A stretch of 6,207 nt of DNA from Limisphaerales bacterium (GCA_003133815.1 PKZR01000126.1:1-6207), one strand, 5' to 3'. Positions 1 through 6,152 are shown, numbered from the stretch's first letter. Numbers and translations: made by a program. Notes: a model not told the origin generated them from the sequence alone.

Positions 1-642
1 GAGCCGTTTTTCACCACCAAACCCGCCAGCAAAGGTTCCGGATTGGGCCTTTCAGTCGTGCACGGAATCATCAAGTCGCACCGGGGAATAATCCTGGTTG
101 AAAGCGAACCAGGCAGGGGAACGACATTTCAAATCTATCTGCCCGCAAGACGCATCCATCAGGAGGAGCCGGCCACGGCAACCCAGACCATTCCACATGG
201 CCACGGTGAGCGGATTTTATTCGTGGACGACGAGCCGATTGTCGCCAGGTCCACGGAGGAGTTTTTGAAGCGTCTCGGTTATGTGGTGACCCGGTGCGAA
301 CAGTCGGGCGATGCCCTGGCCAGGTTCCGCCGTGAACCCCGGGAATTTGATTTGATTGTCACCGACTGGGCCATGCCCGGCATGTCGGGCACGGAACTGG
401 TGACGGCGGTGCGCGAAATCAGGCCGGAAATTCCCATGCTCCTCATATCGGGCTTTGTGGATTCAACCGTGCAGTTCGCTGCGAAAACGATTGGCATCGG
501 CGAAGTTCTCATCAAGCCCGTGAATCCCGAATTGTTGGCGCAGGCCGTCGCTCAAATGCTGGCGCGAGGAAACAAGGCTGCCGCTGGAAGATCGTTGCCT
601 GTAATTCCACCGCCGGAGACACAGCCCCGCAAAAGTCTTTAA
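1..642 (+). CDS. Hybrid sensor histidine kinase, C-terminal part (ATPase end plus receiver domain), 5' partial
   Basis: The frame is open from base 1, so the sensor part, the phospho-acceptor histidine and most of the ATPase domain lie outside the window. Numbering from the first codon, residues 1-7 are EPFFTTK and residues 12-17 are GSGLGL, the F and G2 boxes of a HATPase_c domain; ATP-domain strands end near residue 48. A short linker (about 49-69) leads into a complete receiver domain (about 70-185) with acidic pair D76/D77, phospho-acceptor D122 in the TDWAMPG motif, S150 and K172 in LIKP. All residues needed for phosphotransfer are present, so the receiver should be active. Such proteins autophosphorylate at the membrane or in the cytosol and pass phosphate to the attached receiver and then to a partner. 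The signal sensed cannot be told. A TTG at 43 is in frame but lies inside the ATPase domain and is not the start. The stop is 38 bp from the convergent lpxC/fabZ stop, with no clear terminator between them. Confidence 0.93.
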   Translation, partial: EPFFTTKPASKGSGLGLSVVHGIIKSHRGIILVESEPGRGTTFQIYLPARRIHQEEPATATQTIPHGHGERILFVDDEPIVARSTEEFLKRLGYVVTRCEQSGDALARFRREPREFDLIVTDWAMPGMSGTELVTAVREIRPEIPMLLISGFVDSTVQFAAKTIGIGEVLIKPVNPELLAQAVAQMLARGNKAAAGRSLPVIPPPETQPRKSL

Positions 643-680
643 GCCTTCGTCTGGAAATCTGTTGGAAAGCAAATATCAGG

Positions 681-2012
681 TCACGCGTCCCGAAGCATGA
701 ATGTCACTTCCGCCTCGCTCACGACATCTGTGCCGACTTTGCAGACGCCCTTGGCCTTGCCGATCCGGCCGCGCGTTTTGATCAGTTCGATTTCGATGAT
801 GAGTGTGTCGCCGGGGAAAACCGGCTTGCGCCATTTGACATCCTCGGCTGCCATGAAATAAGCCATCTGGTTCGCCAGCTCAGCCTGCTTCAGCAAAACA
901 ATCCCCGCCACCTGCGCCATCGCCTCAAGCTGCAACACCCCCGGCATGATCGGGTGGCTTGGAAAGTGGCCGCGAAAAAAATCCTCGCCAATCGTCACGT
1001 TCTTGACGGCGGTGATCTTGTTGCCCTCCATCTTCAAAACGCGGTCCACCATCAGGAACGGCGGGCGATGCGGCAGGAGCTTCATGATCTGCTCCACGTC
1101 CATCGCGCCGTTTTCAGAAACCAGGATTTCCGGCGGGGCGGCTTTCGGCGGCGGCGCGAAGGTCTGCGCCGCGCGCAACGGCTTGTTCATCTGCGCGGCG
1201 ATCAGCCGGACGAATTCGCAGTTCGCCGCATGGCTCGGCTTGACCGCGATCAAATGTCCGCGGATCGGTTTCCCGAGCAATGACAAATCGCCCACGATGT
1301 CCAGCATCTTGTGCCTCACAAATTCATCGGGATAACGCAGCGGCTCGGTCGTCAGCACCGCGTCGTCGCGGATGACGATGGCGTTTTCCAGGCTGCCGCC
1401 CTTGATGAGGTTCGTTTTGATGAGATGCTCGATCTCCTCGAAAAAACAAAACGTCCGCGCGTGAGCCAGTTCCTTCTCCCACGTCTTGGGCGTGATCTCC
1501 GTGCTGTAAAATTGCGTGAACATTCCCTTCCTGTCCGCGCTCGTGCAGGTGATCTTGAGATTCTCGTCGGGAAACAGCGTCATCAGCGTCTCGCCGGATT
1601 CCAGTTCAATCGGCTCGCTCGGCGTGAACGTCTCGCGCTTTTCCGCCTGCGGCACGATGCCCGCCGCCAGGATGATTTTGCAAAACTCCCGCGAGCTGCC
1701 GTCGGCTATCGGCGGCTCGTTCGCGTCCAGCTCCACGATGGCATTGTCAATTCCGAACCCGGCCAGCGCAGCCAGGACATGCTCCACCGTGTGGACCTTC
1801 ACGTTGCCCTTGGCGAGCATCGTGGAACGGTTCGTCTCCGCGACATTTTCCACGCGCGCCTCGATTTCCGGCTTGTCCGCGAGGTCCACGCGGCGAAAGC
1901 GCACGCCGCTGTTGGCGGGCGCTGGCAGGATGGTCATGTTGACCCGGTTGCCGCTGTGGAGGCCGATGCCGGAAAAACTCGCGGCGCGATTGAGCGTCTG
2001 CTGATTGAGCAC
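681..2012 (-). CDS. lpxC/fabZ: Bifunctional LpxC-FabZ: UDP-3-O-acyl-GlcNAc deacetylase fused to 3-hydroxyacyl-ACP dehydratase
   Basis: This is two enzymes in one chain. The N-terminal LpxC (about residues 3-280, counted from the GTG at 2012) removes the acetyl group from UDP-3-O-acyl-GlcNAc, the committed step of lipid A synthesis. FabZ (about 304-443) dehydrates 3-hydroxyacyl-ACP in fatty acid elongation. They compete for the same hydroxyacyl-ACP pool, and both act in the cytosol. Visible LpxC residues: E77/H78 in TVEHVLAAL, H234 and D238 in RHKMLDIVGDL (zinc site), and H261 in KPSHAANCEF; these lie close to E. coli E78, H79, H238, D242 and H265. FabZ shows RGHFPSHP (H349) and MPGVLQLEAMAQ (E363). 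A proline/alanine-rich linker (about 284-294) joins them. I chose GTG at 2012 because the following residues, LNQQTLNRAASFSGIGLHSG, match the usual LpxC N-terminus and numbering. The same frame extends to a TTG at 2066 (461 aa), but a promoter-like sequence lies in that extension. No Shine-Dalgarno is visible. The fusion is established in Bacteroidetes and PVC bacteria; lpxA and lpxD are not adjacent here. Confidence 0.95.
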   Translation of the reverse strand: MLNQQTLNRAASFSGIGLHSGNRVNMTILPAPANSGVRFRRVDLADKPEIEARVENVAETNRSTMLAKGNVKVHTVEHVLAALAGFGIDNAIVELDANEPPIADGSSREFCKIILAAGIVPQAEKRETFTPSEPIELESGETLMTLFPDENLKITCTSADRKGMFTQFYSTEITPKTWEKELAHARTFCFFEEIEHLIKTNLIKGGSLENAIVIRDDAVLTTEPLRYPDEFVRHKMLDIVGDLSLLGKPIRGHLIAVKPSHAANCEFVRLIAAQMNKPLRAAQTFAPPPKAAPPEILVSENGAMDVEQIMKLLPHRPPFLMVDRVLKMEGNKITAVKNVTIGEDFFRGHFPSHPIMPGVLQLEAMAQVAGIVLLKQAELANQMAYFMAAEDVKWRKPVFPGDTLIIEIELIKTRGRIGKAKGVCKVGTDVVSEAEVTFMLRDA

Positions 2013-2018
2013 ACACGG

Positions 2019-2047
2019 ATTAGACAAAACGCGAACAGGCTTGGCAA
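2019..2047 (-). promoter_or_regulatory. Putative sigma70-type promoter of lpxC/fabZ
   Basis: Read on the minus strand, TTGCCA (2047-2042) and TCTAAT (2024-2019) each match the sigma70 consensus at 5 of 6 bases and are exactly 17 bp apart. Six bases (CCGTGT) separate the -10 box from the GTG at 2012, so transcription would start at or next to the start codon and give a leaderless or nearly leaderless mRNA. This fits the lack of any Shine-Dalgarno. It is a motif match only; chance matches of this quality occur. Confidence 0.45.
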
Positions 2048-2107
2048 GCCACAGATTAAGTCTCAATTGCCGCTTGCACCGCCTGCCGTGGGTCTTAACC
2101 TGTCAGC

Positions 2108-2929
2108 ATGTCTTGGTTCACCGACCGTCATTTCTTTCTGCTCGCCGTGGTGCTTTACGGCTTGAGCACGGTCTATTCGGTTTTCCTGTGGCGGAAAGGC
2201 TTCCGCCGGGATGATCATGTGAATTATTTCATCATCCTCGCCGGAGTGGCGCTGCACACGCTGGCAATGACCAAGCGCGGCCTGACGTTTCATAGCTGCC
2301 CGGTCAACAATCTTTACGAAGCCACCACGTTCCTGCTCTGGGCGCTCGGCCTGGCGTGCCTCGTTTATTCGCTGCTGCCGCGCTTCAAATTCCTTTGCGC
2401 CTTCACCGCGCCGGTGCTGTTCACCGTCGGCATCTTCGCGCTCATGCCGTCGCTCGACCCGCCGCACGGGCCCAAGCCGGATTTCTCCAACTGGCTCCGC
2501 AGCCTGCACGCGGCCACCATCCTGCAATCCTACGGCGCGTTCGGCCTCGCGGCGGCGGCGGCGGGGATGTTTCTGATGCAGCAGCACGACCTGAAGTTCC
2601 ACAAGCTCCGTGCCATGCTGTCATTGCTGCCGTCCATACAGCGGCTCGAACTTATCACGCTGCGGCTCGTGCTGGTCGGCTTTGTCCTGTTCACCATCGG
2701 GCTCGTCACCGGTGAACAACTGCCGCGACCCGAGGGCAAGCCGTATCTGTCCGATCCCAAGGTCATCTGGTCCGCGCTGTTGTGGCTGGTGTATCTGGAA
2801 CTGATCGTGGCGCGGATGTTCTTTGGCCGCTCGACGCGGCGGTTCACCATCGGCGTCGTCATCGCCTTCGCGTTCCTGCTGCTGACGTTTGGCATCACCA
2901 ATTACTATTCCGGCCTGCACCATCAATGA
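2108..2929 (+). CDS. ccsA: CcsA/HemX-like cytochrome c assembly membrane protein
   Basis: A 273-residue hydrophobic protein with about eight membrane helices (roughly 8-28, 39-55, 74-90, 94-113, 137-157, 185-202, 219-239, 245-264). It resembles the CytC_asm family (CcsA, CcmC, HemX), inner membrane proteins that handle heme for cytochrome c maturation or, for HemX, affect glutamyl-tRNA reductase levels. Family marks: NWLRSLHAATILQSYGAF (128-145, with H134), the stretch RLVLVGFVLFTIGLVTGE (186-203), DPKVIWSALLWLVYLELIVA (216-235) and a C-terminal GLHH (269-272) where CcsA has GLHSY. The tryptophan-rich WWD heme motif of true CcsA is not intact: only DPK and one Trp (W221) remain, which favours a HemX/YpjD-type role over a full heme ligase. 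ATG 2108 is the first start in frame with the membrane helices and has no Shine-Dalgarno. Its stop overlaps the hemA start as ATGA, so the two are cotranslated; a link to heme supply is likely. The choice between CcsA and HemX function is unresolved. Confidence 0.85.
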   Translation: MSWFTDRHFFLLAVVLYGLSTVYSVFLWRKGFRRDDHVNYFIILAGVALHTLAMTKRGLTFHSCPVNNLYEATTFLLWALGLACLVYSLLPRFKFLCAFTAPVLFTVGIFALMPSLDPPHGPKPDFSNWLRSLHAATILQSYGAFGLAAAAAGMFLMQQHDLKFHKLRAMLSLLPSIQRLELITLRLVLVGFVLFTIGLVTGEQLPRPEGKPYLSDPKVIWSALLWLVYLELIVARMFFGRSTRRFTIGVVIAFAFLLLTFGITNYYSGLHHQ

Positions 2930-4053
2930 GCGTCGTCGTCATCGGTTTAAGCCATCGCACGTCGCCAGTGGAACTGCGCGAACGGTTTGCCTTTGCCGAA
3001 TCTAAAATCCCCTCCGCGCTCCAAGCCCTGCGCGAATCCGGCATCGCAGGCGAAGCCGTCATCCTCTCCACCTGCAACCGCGTGGAGATTTATGCCGCGA
3101 CGGAACTCGAACCCTCCAAGGCCTTTGACGGCCTGAAACAATTCCTCGTCGCTTCCTCACATGAGGTGGGGTCATTGCGCTGCGATGACCGGACGGCGCA
3201 GCGCGACGTCCCAACCTTTGGCGAAGAAATTTACGCGCTCGCCGAGCCGCAAAGTTTGCATCACCTCTTCAAGGTCGCCAGCGGCCTCGATTCCATGGTG
3301 CTCGGTGAGACGGAAATTCTAGGCCAGATCAAGGACGCCTACGCCCTCGCGCACCAGCACAAGCACACCGGCGCGCGGCTGAACAAACTCTTCCAGCGCG
3401 CCTTCAACGTCGCCAAGCACATCCGCACCCACACGAACATCCAGCGCGGCAGCGTCTCCGTTGCATCCGTTGCGGTGGAACTCGCGGATAAAATCTTCAC
3501 CTCCCTCGCCGGACGCGAAGTCCTCGTCATCGGCGCGGGCGAGACCGGCGAGAAAGTCGCACGCGCCTTGCTTTCACGTGGCGCCAAAAGCATCATCGTC
3601 GCCAACCGATCCTTCGAGCGCGCCCAAACCCTCGCCGCCGAGCTCAAAGGACGCGCCATACCCTTTGACGACTGGTCGGGGGAGTTTGACAAGATAGACA
3701 TCGCCATCAGCAGCACTGCCGCGCCGCACCATATCCTGGACCGCCCCAAACTGGAGCCGCTCATGAAGTCCCGGCGCCAGCGTCCGCTGCTGCTCATAGA
3801 CATCGCCGTCCCGCGCGATATTGACCCCGCCGTCAACGCGTTGGAGAACGTCTATCTCTACAACATAGACGATCTCCAATCCATCGCCGCCGACTACCTA
3901 AAACAGCGCACCGAGGAAATAACCCGCTGCGAACAGATCATCTTCGAGAAGGCCAGACCATTCCTTGAATCTAGGGAAAATCAACCGCAGATGAGACACG
4001 GGCCGGCTGCCGTGCGCGGACTGGACGCCTCCGAACAACTCCCCGCTTCCTGA
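2926..4053 (+). CDS. hemA: Glutamyl-tRNA reductase (HemA), with in-frame insertion and shortened C-terminus
   Basis: Reduces glutamyl-tRNA(Glu) with NADPH to glutamate-1-semialdehyde, the first step of C5 heme and tetrapyrrole synthesis in the cytosol. Of 375 residues, the catalytic domain opens with VVVIGLSHRTSPVELRERFA (3-22); the nucleophile C50 sits in LSTCNRVEIY, and LHHLFKVASGLDSMVLGE (111-128) carries the active-site region, H113 matching E. coli H99. The NADPH fold has GAGETGEKVA (203-212) and ANRSFERA; IDIAVPRDIDP (291-301) and NIDDLQSI (313-320) are typical. ATG 2926 overlaps the upstream stop (ATGA) and begins at the conserved N-terminus, so translation is probably coupled. Two oddities: residues 80-97 look inserted and coincide with a palindrome, and the chain ends about 90 residues before the end of the E. 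coli dimerisation domain, keeping only the first part of that long helix before a polar tail (about 347-375). The catalytic residues are intact, so I expect an active enzyme. The 70 bp after the stop has only a 5 bp hairpin (4062-4074) without a T-run, not a convincing terminator. hemC, often next, is absent. Confidence 0.96.
   Translation: MSVVVIGLSHRTSPVELRERFAFAESKIPSALQALRESGIAGEAVILSTCNRVEIYAATELEPSKAFDGLKQFLVASSHEVGSLRCDDRTAQRDVPTFGEEIYALAEPQSLHHLFKVASGLDSMVLGETEILGQIKDAYALAHQHKHTGARLNKLFQRAFNVAKHIRTHTNIQRGSVSVASVAVELADKIFTSLAGREVLVIGAGETGEKVARALLSRGAKSIIVANRSFERAQTLAAELKGRAIPFDDWSGEFDKIDIAISSTAAPHHILDRPKLEPLMKSRRQRPLLLIDIAVPRDIDPAVNALENVYLYNIDDLQSIAADYLKQRTEEITRCEQIIFEKARPFLESRENQPQMRHGPAAVRGLDASEQLPAS
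3164..3217. repeat. 54 bp near-perfect palindrome inside hemA (RPE-like insertion candidate)
   Basis: Arms 3164-3184 and 3197-3217 pair without any bulge: 17 of 21 positions are Watson-Crick, one is G-T and three mismatch. The inner eight pairs, GCGCTGCG with CGCAGCGC, are perfect around a 12-base loop (3185-3196). The element covers codons 80-97 of hemA (EVGSLRCDDRTAQRDVPT), and its length, 54 bp, is exactly 18 codons. Without it the flanks FLVASSH and FGEEIYALAEP join to give an ordinary GluTR spacing. The palindrome is seen directly; its being a mobile or dispersed element is inference. Confidence 0.7.
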
Positions 4054-4123
4054 CAATCCGTCTTCGCTCCGAAGCCTTGCTAACTCCTTTGTCGCACTTC
4101 AAATGTGAAACTAAATTGTGGAT

Positions 4124-4537
4124 TCAATCTCGTATTGAGTTCATCTCGGGATATAAGAAAGCAAAGATGGCAGCGCCACCAATCAATATAAAGGCGCATG
4201 AGGGAGCCCAAAGATTAAACAGCGTGTCAAAGTGAGCGTCGTCGGGATTGGCAGAGTCGTATCGGACAGCAATCGTGCTAGGCAACTTGGGCTTCTGGCC
4301 CACATAAGAATCATAGCCAATATCGCTCGTCACACGATGCTCTGTGCCGTCTGGTGTCTCGAAAACAACTTCCGGGTAGTAATAAATCTTCCGCGAGTTA
4401 ATCTGGGGAACTTCCTTCCAGTTAACGGGCTTGCCATAAGCCTTCTGGCTGCGGAACAGAAAGGCGATGCGCTGATACGCAAGCTTCAATCCGAAGCCAA
4501 TCATGCCCAAACCAACGGTCAACAAAAAATAGCGCAT
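4124..4537 (-). CDS. Small DUF3592-like membrane protein of unknown function
   Basis: 137 residues with a membrane helix at each end (about 4-28 and 108-129) and a soluble middle of beta character between them. The middle has the pattern I associate with DUF3592: YYYPEVVFETPDGTEHRV (52-69), then GYDSYVGQKP (74-83) and IAVRYDSANPDDAHFD (89-104), that is, a tyrosine/proline start, an F-x-T-x-D-G turn, and a V-x-Y-D-x-x-N-P strand near the second helix. The function of that family is not known to me, and nothing nearby suggests one. The start is ATG 4537; the bases before it (TATATAGGCTACTCACGTT) contain a TATATA that could be a -10 box but no good -35 and no clear Shine-Dalgarno. It converges on hemA with 70 bp between stops and stands alone. 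A longer plus-strand frame lies across it but has no family features, whereas this frame has two clean helices and a recognisable middle. Confidence 0.75.
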   Translation of the reverse strand: MRYFLLTVGLGMIGFGLKLAYQRIAFLFRSQKAYGKPVNWKEVPQINSRKIYYYPEVVFETPDGTEHRVTSDIGYDSYVGQKPKLPSTIAVRYDSANPDDAHFDTLFNLWAPSCAFILIGGAAIFAFLYPEMNSIRD

Positions 4538-4925
4538 AACGTGAGTAGCCTATATAGAAAGCTGATGTGTCGCGGCGTAGCGCAGCGAAGACGGAGACAC
4601 CGCCGAATCTTGGCGTGGCAGGGTAGGTTTGTTTTCCATTTCACAATTTCGACATTGCGCCCGCCAAAATTGTTTGGCAAGTCCAAATCAATTCAATCCC
4701 GGAGTGTGGCCGTCCCCGACTACAGCAAAGGACCGATGGCAACGTGCTCCCGGTTTTCCGACGACGCCTTGGTCTGCTTTACCTAAAATAGGGCTTAATG
4801 CGGTTTCTTGTTGTATTTAATCTGGTTGAGGCGTAAAAACGCCTTTGCAAGAACCCAACGCCGTCCAAGAATGCGGAAAGAACCCAAATTCTATGATCAC
4901 TGAAGCCGGGAAAAGTTCGGCTGCA
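4538..4925. other. Divergent intergenic region with short inverted repeats, no recognisable gene
   Basis: 388 bp between the DUF3592-like gene and the leucine-rich-repeat gene. The first part (about 4567-4617) is GC-rich and holds a GTGTC/GACAC pair (4567-4571, 4596-4600) and a small hairpin CGCCGA/TTGGCG (4601-4606, 4610-4615). Further on is GCCAAA-ATTG-TTTGGC (4663-4678), a perfect 6-4-6 inverted repeat of operator size, and a hairpin at 4829-4844. I see no tRNA, no conserved protein fragment and no convincing sigma70 promoter in either direction. The plus-strand open frame crossing 4538-4786 shows no domain and is rich in Arg and Ser as expected of non-coding frames. The GC-rich block could be a dispersed genomic repeat; this cannot be decided from one copy. 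Confidence 0.5.
4829..4844 (+). repeat. Short hairpin AGGCGT-AAAA-ACGCCT upstream of the repeat-protein gene
   Basis: Six perfect base pairs around an AAAA loop, extendable by one G-T pair, about 80 bp before the ATG at 4926. Only three T residues follow (4844-4846), one of them in the stem, so it is a poor intrinsic terminator. It could sit in the 5' leader of the downstream gene. Function unknown. Confidence 0.35.
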
Positions 4926-6152
4926 ATGAAGTTGCTGACGCTGCTGTTGCTGCTGGCGCTGCCCGCAGTGGCGCAGAATCAATTCACTTTTACCACCAAC
5001 AACGGCGCTATTACCATAACAGGCATTACCTATATCGCTGTCAACGGTGTGGTAGCCATCCCCAGCGAGACCAATGGCTACCCGGTCACCAGCATCGGAA
5101 CGAATGCCTTCTATGACTTGACAATCCTGACCAGTGTTACAATCCCAAACAGCGTCTCCAACATAGAGGACTCCGCGTTTGGTCAATGCACCAGCCTGAA
5201 GAACGTTACGTTTGGCAGCGGCCTCACCAATATCGGAAACTCTGCGTTCGAGGGCTGCTTCAGCTTGACCAATGCTCCAATTCCTGGCAGCGTCACCACC
5301 ATAGGTATGTCAGCGTTTGAGTTCTGCAGCAGCCTTACCAAAATCACGATTGGCAGCATTGCCACAAATATCGGGGAACAAGCATTCGCTTACTGCACCA
5401 GCCTCACCAACATCATCGTGAACCCGGCCAACGAGTCCTATAGCAGCTTGTCCGGGGTCATGTTCGACAAAAGCCAGACAACACTCTTGCAATACCCAGG
5501 TGGCAAAGATGGTAGCTACACCATCTCCAACAACGTCACCACCATCGGTGATTATGCGTTCGCTGACTGCAGCAGCCTGACTGGCATTACAATTCCGGAC
5601 AACATCACCAACATTGGGATAGGTTCTTTCAGTGGGTGCAGTCGCTTGACCGGCGTTGCTATCTCCGGCACCGTCGCCAGCATCGTCCGATGCGTGGCCG
5701 GTTTCTGTTCAAGCCTGATGAGCATCACTGTGAACGCGACCAACGCGTTCTACAGCAGCGAGGCAGGTGTATTGTTCGACAAGAGCCAGACGACACTCCT
5801 TCAATACCCGTGCGGCAAAGTTGGAAGCTACGCTATCTCCAACAGTGTCACCAGCATCGAGGTAGGTTCGTTCGCCAGTTGCAGCGGCTTGACCAACGTT
5901 ACCATTCCCGACAGCGTCACCAGCATCGGAGGTTTAGCATTTCAAGGCTGCACCAGCCTGACCAATCTTACGATTGGCAGCGGACTCACCAGCATCGGAC
6001 TGTATGCGTTCTCTTTTTGCACCAGCCTGACGGGAGTTTATTTTCAAGGGAACTCTCCGACACCAAGCGATGATTTAACTGTTTTCTCCGATGATAACAC
6101 TGGAACCGTCTATTACCTGGCGGGCACCACTTGGTTGGGGCACGTTGTTTGA
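4926..6152 (+). CDS. Exported BspA-type leucine-rich-repeat protein, frameshifted near its 3' end
   Basis: 408 residues as read. MKLLTLLLLLALPAVAQ is a clear signal peptide with a likely cut after AVA (residue 16), so the protein leaves the cytoplasm. A short N-terminal strand region (18-55, with the GYPVTSIG entry motif) leads into LRR_5 / Treponema-type repeats of about 23 residues, consensus S/N-I-G-x-x-A-F-x-x-C-x-S-L-T-x-I/V-x-I-P, through about residue 370. Two beta-hairpin inserts (about 168-200 and 272-304) interrupt the repeats, each containing FDKSQTTLLQYP. One repeat (252-262, SIVRCVAGFC) has lost the normal A-F pattern. Such proteins are surface or secreted binding and adhesion proteins; the ligand is unknown. 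ATG 4926 was chosen because the signal peptide starts there; ATG 4893 and TTG 4845 are in frame but would put a polar tail before it. No Shine-Dalgarno is evident. The stop at 6150 cuts through a conserved C-terminal motif and appears to result from one extra T at 6131-6132; the true product probably extends beyond the window. Base composition is less GC-rich than the housekeeping genes. Confidence 0.85.
   Translation: MKLLTLLLLLALPAVAQNQFTFTTNNGAITITGITYIAVNGVVAIPSETNGYPVTSIGTNAFYDLTILTSVTIPNSVSNIEDSAFGQCTSLKNVTFGSGLTNIGNSAFEGCFSLTNAPIPGSVTTIGMSAFEFCSSLTKITIGSIATNIGEQAFAYCTSLTNIIVNPANESYSSLSGVMFDKSQTTLLQYPGGKDGSYTISNNVTTIGDYAFADCSSLTGITIPDNITNIGIGSFSGCSRLTGVAISGTVASIVRCVAGFCSSLMSITVNATNAFYSSEAGVLFDKSQTTLLQYPCGKVGSYAISNSVTSIEVGSFASCSGLTNVTIPDSVTSIGGLAFQGCTSLTNLTIGSGLTSIGLYAFSFCTSLTGVYFQGNSPTPSDDLTVFSDDNTGTVYYLAGTTWLGHVV
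5325..5948 (+). repeat. Tandem duplication of a 312 bp (104-residue) LRR-plus-hairpin module
   Basis: Units 5325-5636 and 5637-5948 abut and encode residues 134-237 and 238-341. Both run C-S-x-L-T, one LRR, the YSSxxGVxFDKSQTTLLQYP hairpin (residues 172-191 and 276-295), GKxGSYxISNxVT, and further LRRs, with no length change. In the twelve codons of FDKSQTTLLQYP (5463-5498 and 5775-5810) 31 of 36 bases agree and all five differences are synonymous, so the duplication is not very recent and the peptide is conserved. Confidence 0.8.

Noticed and set aside
643..680. Possible bidirectional terminator between the kinase and lpxC/fabZ
   Set aside because: No stable inverted repeat followed by T residues could be found in the 38 bp.
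2041..2069. TTGGCA at 2041-2046 as -35 of a plus-strand promoter for the ccsA-hemA operon
   Set aside because: No acceptable -10 box at 16-18 bp; the same bases fit the minus-strand promoter better.
1311..2165. 284-codon open frame on the plus strand across lpxC/fabZ
   Set aside because: Arg-rich shadow of the GC-rich lpxC/fabZ gene on the other strand, whose frame has full catalytic motifs.
2063..2602. 179-codon minus-strand frame over the ccsA-like gene
   Set aside because: Arg/Glu-rich antisense shadow; the plus strand encodes eight membrane helices.
4062..4074. CTTCG-CTC-CGAAG hairpin after hemA as a terminator
   Set aside because: Only 5 bp of stem and no T-run on either strand.
4232..4786. 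184-codon plus-strand open frame across the DUF3592-like gene and the intergenic region
   Set aside because: No domain or signal visible; the opposite strand encodes a coherent two-helix protein, and the part beyond 4538 has non-coding character.
5080..6010. Recurring ACCAGCATCGGA-like words suggesting a CRISPR or satellite array
   Set aside because: Spacing follows the 23-residue LRR period in frame and the intervals are homologous, so it is protein repeat, not CRISPR.
5636..6073. 145-codon plus-strand frame inside the LRR gene
   Set aside because: Shifted reading of the repeats (Gln/His/Arg-rich), caused by the repetitive DNA.
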